From Collinsella sp. (GTDB lineage Bacteria > Actinomycetota > Coriobacteriia > Coriobacteriales > Coriobacteriaceae): a stretch of 64,000 nt of DNA. The stretch is taken from assembly GCA_031294825.1 (NCBI GenBank), contig JAUMPM010000034.1, positions 8,831-72,830 of the forward strand, written 5' to 3'. Position numbers and translations under genes: made by a program. Shown piece after piece: positions 8,449 through 16,799 of this stretch (position 1 is the first letter of the stretch; every line of letters begins with the position of its first letter). Below the pieces are notes generated by a model. It was not told the origin of the DNA, did no database searches, and worked only from the letters and a program-made list of their open reading frames with translations.

Positions 8449-8532
8449 GAGGCCGGGACATATCGTCCCGCCCGCAGTTTCGCAGGCCGAAGGCCGAGAA
8501 TGTTTGAGGACGGGAAGATATGTCCCGGCCTC
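8449..8532. repeat. Inverted repeat directly before nrdG
   Basis: The arms GAGGCCGGGACATATCGTCC (starting 8449) and GACGGGAAGATATGTCCCGG (starting 8509) form a stem of about 22 pairs around a 38-base loop. It ends 15 bases before the nrdG start and covers an in-frame upstream ATG, so nrdG should not be extended through it. It could limit nrdG translation or mark an old repeat insertion. Confidence 0.7.
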
Positions 8533-8547
8533 CCGGGAGAGTTACTT

Positions 8548-9129
8548 ATGAACTACGCGAACATTAAGTATTTCGATATTGCTGATGGTGAAGGCGTTCG
8601 TACTTCTCTGTTTGTGAGCGGGTGCCGTCGTGGGTGCAAGAATTGCTTTAACTCTGTCGCGTGGGACTTTGCTGCGGGCGAGCCGTTCGATCGCGCCGTC
8701 GAGGATAAGATTATCGAGAGTCTCGATCATCCCTTTATCGATGGCCTGACGATTCTGGGTGGCGAGCCTATGGAGCCCGAGAATCAGGCGGGGCTTGTTG
8801 ACTTTATCGAGCGCGTGCGTGCGGCCTATCCCGCGGGGTCGGGCAAGACCATTTGGTGCTTTACCGGTGACGTGCTCGAGGAGCTTATGCCGGGTGGCCG
8901 TCATCATACCGAGGTGACGGACCGTATCCTGGCCTGCCTCGACATGTTGGTGGACGGCCCGTTCGTTCAGGATCTGTACGATATCTCGTTGCGCTTTAGG
9001 GGCTCGAGCAATCAGCGCGTGATCGACATGAACGCCACGCGCACTCGTGCTGCACGTGAGGGCGTTGCGCTTTGCGATGCTGTGGAGCTTTGGCGGGACG
9101 ATCCGGTCTATTCGACCCATACTATGTAG
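8548..9129 (+). CDS. nrdG: Anaerobic ribonucleotide reductase activating protein (radical SAM)
   Basis: 193 residues. The cysteines of 'SGCRRGCKNCFN' form the C-x3-C-x2-C cluster motif of radical SAM activases, and 'LTILGGEPM' is the GGE motif that holds SAM. It generates the glycyl radical on NrdD. The start at 8548 follows GGGAGAG; an open frame extends 52 codons upstream but runs through a palindrome. The separate start and intervening palindromes suggest nrdG level is set apart from nrdD. Confidence 0.94.
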   Translation: MNYANIKYFDIADGEGVRTSLFVSGCRRGCKNCFNSVAWDFAAGEPFDRAVEDKIIESLDHPFIDGLTILGGEPMEPENQAGLVDFIERVRAAYPAGSGKTIWCFTGDVLEELMPGGRHHTEVTDRILACLDMLVDGPFVQDLYDISLRFRGSSNQRVIDMNATRTRAAREGVALCDAVELWRDDPVYSTHTM

Positions 9130-9196
9130 CTGGCAGAGGTTGCGTGCCGGCGTGGTACCATAGTGCGAACGCGAAATCGAAAAAAGTGAGGCCCAG

Positions 9197-9754
9197 ATGG
9201 TCGATCAGGAAAAAGTCGAGACTGCCATTAAGCTGCTGCTTGAAGGTATAGGCGAGGACCCAACTCGTGAGGGCCTGCTGGAGACTCCGGCACGCGTCGC
9301 CCGTATGTATGGCGAGATTGCCGGCGGTATGGACCAGAGTGCCGAGGAGCACCTGTCCAAAACTTTTGCCGTCGCTTCGAACGATTTGGTTATCGAGCGC
9401 GACATTACGTTCTACTCGCTGTGCGAGCATCATCTGCTGCCGTTTTATGGTAAGGCTACCATTGGCTATATCCCCAACGGCCGTGTCGCAGGGCTCTCTA
9501 AGCTTGCTCGCACGGTTGAGGTTTATGCCCGCCGTCTGCAGCTGCAGGAGCAGCTGTGTGCGCAGGTTGCCGATGCCCTCATGGAATATCTTGCTCCCCA
9601 AGGGGCGATTGTGCTGATGGAAGCCGAGCACATGTGCATGACCATGCGCGGCGTGCAAAAGCCCGGCACCAAGACCGTGACGCTCGCTCGTCGCGGCGTC
9701 TTTGAGACCGATCCCGCGCTCGAGGAGCGGTTCTTTAGGATGCTGGGTCGTTAG
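9197..9754 (+). CDS. folE: GTP cyclohydrolase I
   Basis: 185 residues. 'SLCEHHLLPFYGKATIGYIP' and 'EHMCMTMRGVQKPGTKTVT' are the two zinc- and substrate-binding blocks of FolE, supplying the Cys-His-Cys zinc ligands. It makes dihydroneopterin triphosphate, the first step of folate synthesis. An HD protein starts one base after the stop and folB follows, forming a short pterin operon. folP and folK are not in the window. Confidence 0.95.
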   Translation: MVDQEKVETAIKLLLEGIGEDPTREGLLETPARVARMYGEIAGGMDQSAEEHLSKTFAVASNDLVIERDITFYSLCEHHLLPFYGKATIGYIPNGRVAGLSKLARTVEVYARRLQLQEQLCAQVADALMEYLAPQGAIVLMEAEHMCMTMRGVQKPGTKTVTLARRGVFETDPALEERFFRMLGR

Positions 9755-9755
9755 C

Positions 9756-10337
9756 ATGAGGGTCGTCAGCGACTTTACATCGAAGACCGATGAGGGGACG
9801 TCGCGTCGCGGTTTTATGGCTTCGGGCCTGGCGCCTTTTGGCGTCATGCCTCGTATCGATTACATCTGTGCCAATGGCCTGTTCCGGCGGCACCTGGGCA
9901 ACATTGCACAGTTGGAATCGGGGCGCATCTTTTGCCGCCACGGTATTGACCATCTGCTGGATGTCGCGCGCATTATGTGGATTAAGAATCTCGAGGAACA
10001 GCTCGAATTTGACCGCGAGATCATCTACGCCACGGCACTTCTTCACGATATCGGCAAAGATGAACAGTATGAATCGGGTATATCCCATGATGTTGCAAGC
10101 GAACGCGTCGCTGATGCGATTCTCGGCGGCATGCCCGATGACGTGGCGTTTGAGCCGGCCGATGCCGCAGCCATTAAGACGGCCATTCTGGGCCATCGAA
10201 AGCTGCGCGTGAACAGCCAACCGCTTGAGCGTCTGCTCTATGCAGCCGACAAAGCGTCGCGCGCCTGCTTTGCATGCCCCGCGCGCAATGCTTGCAACTG
10301 GAGCGATGATAAAAAGAACCTGTCGATTCGCGTGTAG
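9756..10337 (+). CDS. HD-domain hydrolase between folE and folB
   Basis: 193 residues with the HD signature: His in 'CRHGIDHLLDVA' and 'ALLHDIGKDEQY' with the paired His-Asp. A later Cys-rich tail (CFACPARNAC) is unusual. The ATG at 9756 lies one base behind the folE stop, so translation is coupled; a start at 'MASGLAPFG' is possible. HD proteins hydrolyse phosphoesters or nucleotides. Its position suggests it might remove phosphates from dihydroneopterin triphosphate, but that is inference. Confidence 0.8.
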   Translation: MRVVSDFTSKTDEGTSRRGFMASGLAPFGVMPRIDYICANGLFRRHLGNIAQLESGRIFCRHGIDHLLDVARIMWIKNLEEQLEFDREIIYATALLHDIGKDEQYESGISHDVASERVADAILGGMPDDVAFEPADAAAIKTAILGHRKLRVNSQPLERLLYAADKASRACFACPARNACNWSDDKKNLSIRV

Positions 10338-10380
10338 TTATTTTACGCGGTCGGGGTTCTAAACGAAGGAGACGATCGCG

Positions 10381-10866
10381 ATGAGCAACAAGAAACTGCC
10401 CGAGAATGCAACCAAGACTGAAGGCGCCGAGCTCGCCCGCCGTGGAAGGGGCGAAATATCCACCGCAACGGCGGTTCCCCACGTGAGCTATGACGATCTG
10501 CGCCATGCCGACCGTATTGTCATTGATGGGCTTGAGGTTTTTGCCAACCATGGCGTGTATCCCGAGGAGAACGCGCTGGGCCAGAAGTTCATCGTGTCCT
10601 TGGTGCTCTATGCCGATCTGCGTGCAGCGGGGGAGCACGATAACCTGGACGCCTCGATTGACTACGGCTCGGTGTGCCACGATGTCGACGGCTATCTGCG
10701 CGAACATACGTTTAAGCTCATCGAGGCGGCAGCCGAGGGGACAGCCCAGATGCTGCTGCGGCGTTATCCCTCGCTGCTTGGTGTGCGCATCAAGCTCGAT
10801 AAGCCGTGGGCTCCTGTTGGCCTGCCCCTGGCAAGCTGTGGCGTCGAGATCGAGCGCGTGCGCTAG
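10381..10866 (+). CDS. folB: Dihydroneopterin aldolase
   Basis: 161 residues. After a 40-residue charged extension, 'DRIVIDGLEVFANHGVYPEE' matches the FolB start, and 'IKLDKPWAPVG' carries the catalytic lysine region. It cleaves dihydroneopterin to 6-hydroxymethyl-dihydropterin. Usual FolB proteins have about 120 residues, so the N-terminal extension is odd. ATG 10381 follows GAAGGAG and is the only well-served start, which supports translation of the extension. It closes the folE operon. Confidence 0.9.
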   Translation: MSNKKLPENATKTEGAELARRGRGEISTATAVPHVSYDDLRHADRIVIDGLEVFANHGVYPEENALGQKFIVSLVLYADLRAAGEHDNLDASIDYGSVCHDVDGYLREHTFKLIEAAAEGTAQMLLRRYPSLLGVRIKLDKPWAPVGLPLASCGVEIERVR

Positions 10867-10872
10867 TCGACG

Positions 10873-11649
10873 CTAGAGCTTGTTGAGGGGTGGCTGCTTG
10901 AGCCGCTGCGACAGAGCTCTATTGTTGGGGCAGTACGTGTCGAGCAGAGCGTGAAACCGCTGATTGTGGCTTGGCTCGAGCAAGTGGACGAGCTCGTGGG
11001 CGACAACCATGTCGAGACACTCGATGGGATAGGCGGCAAGTTCGCGTGCGATGCGAATGGCTCCGGTCTTGGGCGTGCATGAGCCCCAGCGCGTTTTCAT
11101 GCTGCGCACGGAGACGCGGGCCACGGTGACGCCCATTGCGATTTCGTACGCGTGCACAATGTCGCGTAGCGCTGCGGTGACCTCGGATGCATAGAGTTGG
11201 TCGATGCGGGTCTGGAGTTCTTTGGGCGTTAGACCGTCGAGGGCTGTGCGCTGCTTTGCCTGCGCGCGCTCACTTGGCTCGTCGGTACCCATAAAGCTTG
11301 CGAAGGTGGCCTGCTTGGGCCGCGGCACGGGTGATGCAAAGTTGTGATCGAGTGCGTCCTGTACCGTGATGGGCTTGCCCCAAAGTGCAATGATGGACGA
11401 GTGGCTGAGCGGCTCTCGCGCCGTCGCCTGACGTCGCTCACGCTGGGCAAGTCGGCTGATAATCCAGGCGCTGTTGCGTTTCACAAACGCTTCTATACGC
11501 TCGCGAGTGGCGCTGAGCGGTGCGCTTGCGTGGACCTCGCCGCTCGATGTGACGCGTAGGTTGAAGTTCTTGACGCGCTTTTTGGTAACGACGACGGGGA
11601 TGGGCGTCCCATCCGGTCGGGATACGGAAATCGTAAACTGCTGCGTCAA
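10873..11649 (-). CDS. YgjP/SprT-like zinc metallopeptidase-domain protein (DUF45)
   Basis: 258 residues. 'VVAHELVHLLEPSHNQRF' holds the HExxH-like zinc motif (here HELVH) with the downstream His typical of the YgjP/WLM group; 'TRWGSCTPKTGAIRI' is the other conserved block. Substrates are unknown. The start is taken as TTG at 11649 because GAAGGA lies 7 bases upstream; ATG codons at 11682 and 11712 would run through the terminator hairpin of the upstream gene. It faces folB tail to tail. Confidence 0.82.
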   Translation of the reverse strand: MTQQFTISVSRPDGTPIPVVVTKKRVKNFNLRVTSSGEVHASAPLSATRERIEAFVKRNSAWIISRLAQRERRQATAREPLSHSSIIALWGKPITVQDALDHNFASPVPRPKQATFASFMGTDEPSERAQAKQRTALDGLTPKELQTRIDQLYASEVTAALRDIVHAYEIAMGVTVARVSVRSMKTRWGSCTPKTGAIRIARELAAYPIECLDMVVAHELVHLLEPSHNQRFHALLDTYCPNNRALSQRLKQPPLNKL

Positions 11650-11672
11650 AAGCGGTCCTTCAGATTGGGGAC

Positions 11673-11706
11673 GGGCCGGCATGTCGACCGTTCGGCATGC
11701 CGGCCC
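11673..11706 (-). terminator. Terminator-like hairpin after the dipeptidase gene
   Basis: Perfect 11-bp arms GGGCCGGCATG and CATGCCGGCCC (11673-11683, 11696-11706) lie 18 bases beyond the dipeptidase stop on the minus strand. No strong T-run follows, so termination may be partial. Confidence 0.55.
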
Positions 11707-11723
11707 GCTCAAGGGATGTGAAA

Positions 11724-12737
11724 TTAATAACGCTCAAAGAAGGCAAGCGCGTTGTCGCTGCAGAGCTTCTGCATCACGGTCTTGCCAAAGTGCTTGGAGA
11801 GCATGTTCTGGAACTCGGGCATCTTGCTGGCGTCGGAGAGGAAAGCGGGCACCGTGGCGCCGTCCCAGTCGCCGCCGAGCGCGATGACGTCCTCGCCGTC
11901 CAGGTCGAGCCAGTGCTCGATATGTGCCGCTAGCTGGTCGAAGGTGACGTCTGCGGCGGTCTTGTCGGTTGCGTCGTTGGAAAGGAACTCGCTGCAGTAG
12001 TTGAGACCGACGATGCCACCCATGTCGCGAATGGTGCGGAACTGGTCGTCGGTGAGGTTGCGCTTGACGCCGCAAACCGCACGGGAGTTGGAGTGACTGG
12101 CGACGAAGGGGCGCGTGGCGTGGGCGACAACCTCGTCAAAGCACTCATCGTTGAGGTGGGAGACGTCAAGCACCATGCCGGCGTGCTCCATCTGCGTAAG
12201 TGCCTCGATGCCGGCGGCGGTGAGACCGGCGTGGGTATCGTGTCCGCTCGCGAGCGGCCCCTGCGCGTTCCAGCTGAGTGATGACATGAGCACGCCCAGG
12301 CTCTTGAGCACTTCGATCAGCGCGGGGTCCTCGGCAAAGAACGTGGCGTTTTCGATGGTGTGGATGCAAGCGACCTTGCCGTCCTTGAGCGCGGGACGAA
12401 TGTCTGCGGCGCTGCGCACGTTGACCATGCGGTCGTGGTTGAGCATTGCCTGGCCGCTCATGTGCGCCATGATCTGCGCCTGGAAGCGCGCGGCGTGGGC
12501 GGTGGGAATCTCGTCGGGGACAAACGTGGCGAAGCACTGCGCCCACGGCGTGTTGCCGATCTTTGCGAGCGAGATGGCGCAGGCGTTGCCCTCGATGAGG
12601 TCGAAATCTTGCGGATGCGTTTCGTCGCCGGGGAAATAACCGTCGGTGCCGGCGGTAAAGCGCAGGTCGAGATCGAGCGTGGCCCAGCCGATGCGGTCGG
12701 CGGTGTCGCAGTGTAGGTCAAATACGGGATATGCCAT
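11724..12737 (-). CDS. Membrane dipeptidase (peptidase family M19)
   Basis: 337 residues of the renal-dipeptidase TIM-barrel family. 'FDLHCDTADR' gives the first metal pair (HxD), 'MVLDVSHLND' and 'FVASHSNSRAV' the later histidines, and 'IALGGDWDGA' the final aspartate. It hydrolyses dipeptides with two zinc ions. No signal peptide is seen, so it acts in the cytoplasm. The start at 12737 follows GGAGGAACC; an upstream ATG at 12767 has no ribosome site. Confidence 0.92.
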   Translation of the reverse strand: MAYPVFDLHCDTADRIGWATLDLDLRFTAGTDGYFPGDETHPQDFDLIEGNACAISLAKIGNTPWAQCFATFVPDEIPTAHAARFQAQIMAHMSGQAMLNHDRMVNVRSAADIRPALKDGKVACIHTIENATFFAEDPALIEVLKSLGVLMSSLSWNAQGPLASGHDTHAGLTAAGIEALTQMEHAGMVLDVSHLNDECFDEVVAHATRPFVASHSNSRAVCGVKRNLTDDQFRTIRDMGGIVGLNYCSEFLSNDATDKTAADVTFDQLAAHIEHWLDLDGEDVIALGGDWDGATVPAFLSDASKMPEFQNMLSKHFGKTVMQKLCSDNALAFFERY

Positions 12738-12857
12738 GGTTCCTCCGGTTGCAGCGTTTCTTTGCAAACTGTCTTTGAATTGTATGACTAGGGTATAGTT
12801 AGCGCCATATGTTCATGGCGGCCCACGTTGTGCGCCGCCCTTATCACGGAGGTTACC

Positions 12858-13286
12858 ATGTCCAACCAGGGCAAGAAGGTCAAGACTCATTATCGCGGCA
12901 CGCTCGACGACGGCACGCAGTTCGATAGCTCCTACGATCGCGGCGAGCCGCTGGAGTTCACCTGCGGCGCCGGTCAGATGATCAAGGGCTTCGACGCCGC
13001 TGTTGTCGACATGCAGGTGGGCGAGAAGAAGACCGTGCACATTCCTGCTGCCGATGCCTACGGCGAGCACAACCCCGAGATGGTTATTACCTTCCCGGCC
13101 GAACAGGTTCCCAACATCGAGCAGATCGAGAAGGGCATGAAGCTTTTCCTGTCCACGCCGAGCGGCATGCCCGTCCCCGCCGTGGTCATCGACGTAACGT
13201 CTGAGGCCGTGACGCTTGACGCCAACCACGAGCTGGCCGGCAAGGACCTCAACTTTGATATCGAGCTCGTTGAGGTCGAGGACTAG
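12858..13286 (+). CDS. SlyD-type FKBP peptidyl-prolyl isomerase
   Basis: 142 residues. The FKBP half begins 'VKTHYRGTLDDGTQFDSS', and the inserted IF chaperone domain ('AYGEHNPEMVITFP' onward) identifies the SlyD group. The histidine-rich nickel-binding tail of enterobacterial SlyD is absent; the protein ends VEVED. It speeds proline isomerisation and binds unfolded chains. CACGGAGG precedes ATG 12858. The UreE-like gene starts 4 bases after its stop. Confidence 0.92.
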   Translation: MSNQGKKVKTHYRGTLDDGTQFDSSYDRGEPLEFTCGAGQMIKGFDAAVVDMQVGEKKTVHIPAADAYGEHNPEMVITFPAEQVPNIEQIEKGMKLFLSTPSGMPVPAVVIDVTSEAVTLDANHELAGKDLNFDIELVEVED

Positions 13287-13289
13287 GCT

Positions 13290-13868
13290 ATGCCTGTGAA
13301 TCTGGTTTCGACAGCGTGTCTCGGAAATCTCAACGACCCGTCCTATGAGCTTTTGCTTCGCCGGGAGCTGGGCGGTGTCTTTGGGGTCGATGAGCTACTA
13401 CTCGATTGGGACCAGGCCGATGCCCGCACATTTGTGGGCGTGACGGAGCTGGGGCGTACGGTCGATATTCGGCTGGGCGCTGCCGATGGCGATCGCCTTG
13501 CCGATGGCGATGTGCTTGTCATCGACCGTTCGGGCATAGTGCCCGTGGCGGTTGTCGTGCGCCTGCGCAGCGCCGAGGTTTATTTGGTCGAAGTTGACCG
13601 CATGGACCCGATTGCGCTCGCGCATGCGTGCTGGGAGATCGGCAACATGCATGCGCCGCTCTTCCGGGGCGACTCGGACGAGCATACCGTGCGCATGTAT
13701 ACGCCGGTGCAGCCTGTTTTGGGCCGCATGCTCCGGGGTGTCGAGGGTGTTCGGCTCTCGGTGGTTACCCGTGAACTCGATGCGGACCGACGCTTTGCAT
13801 CGAGCGCGGCGGATGCCGTTGTGAGTATGGCTCCAGACTTTGCGATCGTAAAAAAGGCGCGCGGTTAA
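13290..13868 (+). CDS. UreE-like nickel chaperone protein
   Basis: 192 residues. The C-terminal half, 'HACWEIGNMHAPLF' followed by 'PVLGRMLRGVEGVRLSVV', resembles the UreE metal-binding domain, where a histidine in 'GNRHxPL' binds nickel at the dimer interface. The N-terminal half fits the UreE peptide-binding domain. No urease genes are in the window and there is no His-rich tail. Directly after a SlyD homologue, the pair may deliver nickel to another enzyme, for example a hydrogenase. The family call is from pattern only. Confidence 0.65.
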   Translation: MPVNLVSTACLGNLNDPSYELLLRRELGGVFGVDELLLDWDQADARTFVGVTELGRTVDIRLGAADGDRLADGDVLVIDRSGIVPVAVVVRLRSAEVYLVEVDRMDPIALAHACWEIGNMHAPLFRGDSDEHTVRMYTPVQPVLGRMLRGVEGVRLSVVTRELDADRRFASSAADAVVSMAPDFAIVKKARG

Positions 13869-13878
13869 CGTGCGTATG

Positions 13879-13923
13879 AGTAAGACGGACTTTGAGAGGC
13901 AGCTATTCAAAGTCCGTCTTACT
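13879..13923. repeat. Perfect hairpin between UreE-like and HAD genes
   Basis: Perfect 17-base arms (13879-13895, 13907-13923; AGTAAGACGGACTTTGA) enclose an 11-base loop. No T-run follows. It probably ends or processes the slyD operon transcript, and it lies 28 bases before the HAD gene start. Confidence 0.75.
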
Positions 13924-13951
13924 GTTGATGAGGTGCTTTGGGGGAAAGCAT

Positions 13952-14749
13952 ATGGGTCTTGAGGGAATCAAGCTGATTGCATGCGATTTGGACGGCACGT
14001 TGCTGCATCCGGGGGAGCACGAGCCGCGTTCCGAGGCCTTTGAGCTCATCGATGAACTGCATCGTCGCGGCATCGTGTTTATGCCGGCGAGCGGTCGTCA
14101 ATATGCGAGCTTGCGCTACCTGTTTGCCCCGGTGGCCGATGAGCTCGCCTATGTATGCGAAAACGGAGCCCTAGTGATGAGCGAGGGGCGTGCCGTTGTC
14201 AAGCGTTCCATGGAGCGTGGCCTTGCTATGGATATCGCGAATGCCGTGGTTGCGTATCCCCATGCCGACGTGACCCTTTCGTGTGAGGGACACCTCTACA
14301 CCATGAGCGGCAACGATGCGTTCGTCGACCATTTGCGCTATGAGGTCCACTGCGATGTGGCGGTGGTCGACCGTCCCGAGGACATCGACGAGGACGTCAT
14401 TAAGATTGCCTTCCAGACGCCCGAGGTGAATCAGCCGGCGGCGCTGGAGTATTTCGAGCGCCTCTTTAGCGACCGTGTCGACGTGATGACGTCGGGAACC
14501 GAATGGACGGACTTTATCGGCTTCGGTTCGGGCAAGGGCTCCGCGCTTGCCGATTACGGTCGTGCCTTGGGTATTTCGCCCGATGAGATGATGGCGTTTG
14601 GCGATAACGAGAACGACCGCGACATGCTCAACGTAGTGGGCCATCCTTATCTAATGGAGAGCTGCAATCCCTCTATGCGTGGCATCAACGACCGCGTCCG
14701 CTATGTGCACACGGTCGAAGAAGAACTGCGTCGCTTGCTTGCCGAGTAG
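13952..14749 (+). CDS. Cof-type HAD-IIB phosphatase
   Basis: 265 residues. 'IACDLDGTLLHP' is HAD motif I with the nucleophile aspartate; 'FMPASGRQYAS' is motif II; 'MMAFGDNENDRDML' is motif IV. The cap is of the IIB type. Such enzymes remove phosphate from sugar phosphates or cofactors; the substrate is unknown. ATG 13952 follows GGGGGAAAG; upstream in-frame starts run into the hairpin. Confidence 0.9.
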   Translation: MGLEGIKLIACDLDGTLLHPGEHEPRSEAFELIDELHRRGIVFMPASGRQYASLRYLFAPVADELAYVCENGALVMSEGRAVVKRSMERGLAMDIANAVVAYPHADVTLSCEGHLYTMSGNDAFVDHLRYEVHCDVAVVDRPEDIDEDVIKIAFQTPEVNQPAALEYFERLFSDRVDVMTSGTEWTDFIGFGSGKGSALADYGRALGISPDEMMAFGDNENDRDMLNVVGHPYLMESCNPSMRGINDRVRYVHTVEEELRRLLAE

Positions 14750-14764
14750 GCATGTCCCAAACAT

Positions 14765-15145
14765 CTACCGGCAGTCGGGGCAGAGACCCTCGAAGATGGT
14801 GTAGTGCGACGTGACGTGCCAGCCGATTTGCTCGGATGCCTTGGCGTCGAGCTGGGCATCGAAGGGGAGTGGTACGTCGATGACGCGGCTGCACGAGGTG
14901 CAGATGATATGCGCATGCGGCTCGATCGTGCGATCGAAGCGGCTGCCGCCCGGCGTCTTGATGGAGAGAATCTCGCCGGCGTCGGCCAAGAGATTGAGGT
15001 TGCGGTAGACCGTGCCGCGGCTGATTTTGTCATCCTGCGCGCGCACGACGTTGTAGATTTCGTCGGCGGTGGGATGGTTATAGCTTTGGCGCACGGCGTC
15101 AAGAACCAGCTTTCGCTGCCTGGTATTCCTTCTTTGCACCGCCAT
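14765..15145 (-). CDS. Fur/PerR-family metal-dependent repressor
   Basis: 126 residues. A winged helix (about residues 1-80; 'RGTVYRNLNLLADAGE' is the recognition helix) is followed by the metal domain with 'HAHIICTSC' and a terminal CPDCR, giving the structural zinc Cys4. The group could be PerR, Zur or Fur; the short acidic middle and lack of a His-rich loop lean to PerR, but this is weak. The acylphosphatase and oxidoreductase genes lie upstream on the same strand. Confidence 0.88.
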   Translation of the reverse strand: MAVQRRNTRQRKLVLDAVRQSYNHPTADEIYNVVRAQDDKISRGTVYRNLNLLADAGEILSIKTPGGSRFDRTIEPHAHIICTSCSRVIDVPLPFDAQLDAKASEQIGWHVTSHYTIFEGLCPDCR

Positions 15146-15206
15146 GCGCCTCGCCTCTTTTCTATCAACGGTCGTAGGTAAATGATACCGTATTTAGCAC
15201 ACAATA

Positions 15207-15617
15207 CTAATAACGAGGCGTGAAACCGTCTTCATTGGCAAGTGGGGCTCGGGCCTGGGCGTCTACGAGGCGAAAACGCGTTCCCATACGCTCGTAGGAG
15301 GCATGAAGCGCCTCGAGATGAGATAGGATATTTGCCGGAGCCCCCTGTATCTCCATCTCGACTGAGCCGTCTTCCATGTTACGCACCCAGCCGGTGAGCG
15401 CGCGTGCCTGCGCGAGGTTGGTGTTGGTAAAGCGAAAGCCAACGCCCTGGACTTGCCCCGCCCAGCGCAGGAAATAGCGCAGGGGAGTGTCTAGAGTGGC
15501 CTTGTCGCTTGCGAGCACAGTAAGCCTGCGGCGCAGCTCGAGCTCGACGTTTGATGGTTTTTGAGGCTCTCGACTGCCGCCGGTGACGCTGGAGAAGAAC
15601 GTATCGAAGAGGCCCAT
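15207..15617 (-). CDS. Acylphosphatase
   Basis: 136 residues. 'GQVQGVGFRFTNTNLA' is the acylphosphatase signature with the catalytic arginine, and 'GWVRNMEDGSVEMEIQG' carries the catalytic asparagine region. A 35-residue N-terminal extension precedes the usual 90-residue domain. It hydrolyses acyl phosphates, of interest in a genome with an acyl-phosphate pathway. The start at 15617 lies two bases beyond the stop of the upstream oxidoreductase. Confidence 0.88.
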   Translation of the reverse strand: MGLFDTFFSSVTGGSREPQKPSNVELELRRRLTVLASDKATLDTPLRYFLRWAGQVQGVGFRFTNTNLAQARALTGWVRNMEDGSVEMEIQGAPANILSHLEALHASYERMGTRFRLVDAQARAPLANEDGFTPRY

Positions 15618-15619
15618 AG

Positions 15620-16726
15620 CTATGCCTGCTTGCCTGCGTCGGCCGGGAAGGTTATGCCGGCCTGCTGGCGCACGGCATCCATGATGCGCAGTGAGACGAG
15701 TGTGACATCGCGGTAGTGGCCAAGCTCGTGGCGTCCCGCCGGGGTCTCCCAAATCTCTTCCTTAACGTTATCGATGCCGCCGATGGCGGTGATAAAGTCT
15801 GTGAGTTCGTATTCCATAGTGTTGCTCGATTTGGGCAGGTCGAGCACGCGGCCGTTGTCTCCCTGTTCGCGCGGTGCCTCGGTCGCCGAGCCGCGTACGA
15901 CGTCGCCGCGATAGTCGATGCGGACGTTGCGGGGCGTGGACAGATGGTCGATCTGGATAGTGCCACGCTCGCCTTCGATCTGCGAGGGCAGCAGGTCATT
16001 CGTAATTTTGGAGTGCGCGAGCTCGACGGAGATACGGCCACCGCCGTAGCTGGCGAGGATGGAACCGCAGCCATCGATGGGGCCGTGCGTGAGCTGTCGC
16101 GTGGTGGGATCGAGCAGAGTGGTCATGCTCGTAAGGCCGGAGGGCATGCCAAAGATCTCGACCATGGGCTCGACGGTATAGACGCCAATGTCCATGAGGG
16201 AACCCGATGCTATATTGCAGTCGAAGATATTGGTGGCGCGTCCCGCGAGAATCTCGTTGTAGCGCGAGGAATACTTGCCAAAGCGCAATGAGGCGCGGCG
16301 GATGGGGGCGATCTCGCCCAGGGCGTCCTCGATGGCGTGGAAGGCGGGATCGTGGAGGGGACGCATGGCCTCGAGGGCCACGACACCTGCTGCCTCGGCA
16401 GCGCGGAAGACTTCCAGCGCCTGCACTTCGGTGGCGCAGAAGGGCTTCTCGACGATGACATGCTTGCCACCGGCGATGCAGGCAAGGGCCTGCTCGTAGT
16501 GGAGCGCATTGGGGCTGCCGATGTAGACGGCGTCGACGTCGTCGGCGGACGCAAGCTCGTCAAGTGCGGTGAAGTTACGCTCGCCGCCGTGTTCGGCGGT
16601 AAAGGCGGCGCCGCGCTCGGCATCGCGCGAGAGCGTGCCCACAAACGCGGCTTGGTCGTTGGCGTTGACGACTTGGATAAAGTCGTCGGTGATCATGGAT
16701 GTGCCGATGGTCGCGATGCGCAGCAT
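15620..16726 (-). CDS. Gfo/Idh/MocA-family NAD(P)-dependent oxidoreductase
   Basis: 368 residues. The N-terminal Rossmann strand 'LRIATIGTSMITDDF' is followed by 'VIVEKPFCA' with the conserved Glu-Lys-Pro, then a beta-rich substrate domain. These enzymes oxidise or reduce sugar and inositol derivatives; the substrate is unknown. GGGGGACGT precedes ATG 16726. It is coupled to the acylphosphatase gene. Confidence 0.88.
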   Translation of the reverse strand: MLRIATIGTSMITDDFIQVVNANDQAAFVGTLSRDAERGAAFTAEHGGERNFTALDELASADDVDAVYIGSPNALHYEQALACIAGGKHVIVEKPFCATEVQALEVFRAAEAAGVVALEAMRPLHDPAFHAIEDALGEIAPIRRASLRFGKYSSRYNEILAGRATNIFDCNIASGSLMDIGVYTVEPMVEIFGMPSGLTSMTTLLDPTTRQLTHGPIDGCGSILASYGGGRISVELAHSKITNDLLPSQIEGERGTIQIDHLSTPRNVRIDYRGDVVRGSATEAPREQGDNGRVLDLPKSSNTMEYELTDFITAIGGIDNVKEEIWETPAGRHELGHYRDVTLVSLRIMDAVRQQAGITFPADAGKQA

Positions 16727-16799
16727 ACGTCCCCCTTGCGTTGTTTGGTCTACAGGATGAGTGTAGCGCGTGGGGATATAAAGCTGCGCGAAAACGCTA

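Noticed and set aside
15194..15210. Fur/PerR box upstream of the Fur-family gene
   Set aside because: Only TTAG...CTAA ends are symmetric, and it overlaps the acylphosphatase 3' end; too weak to report as an operator.
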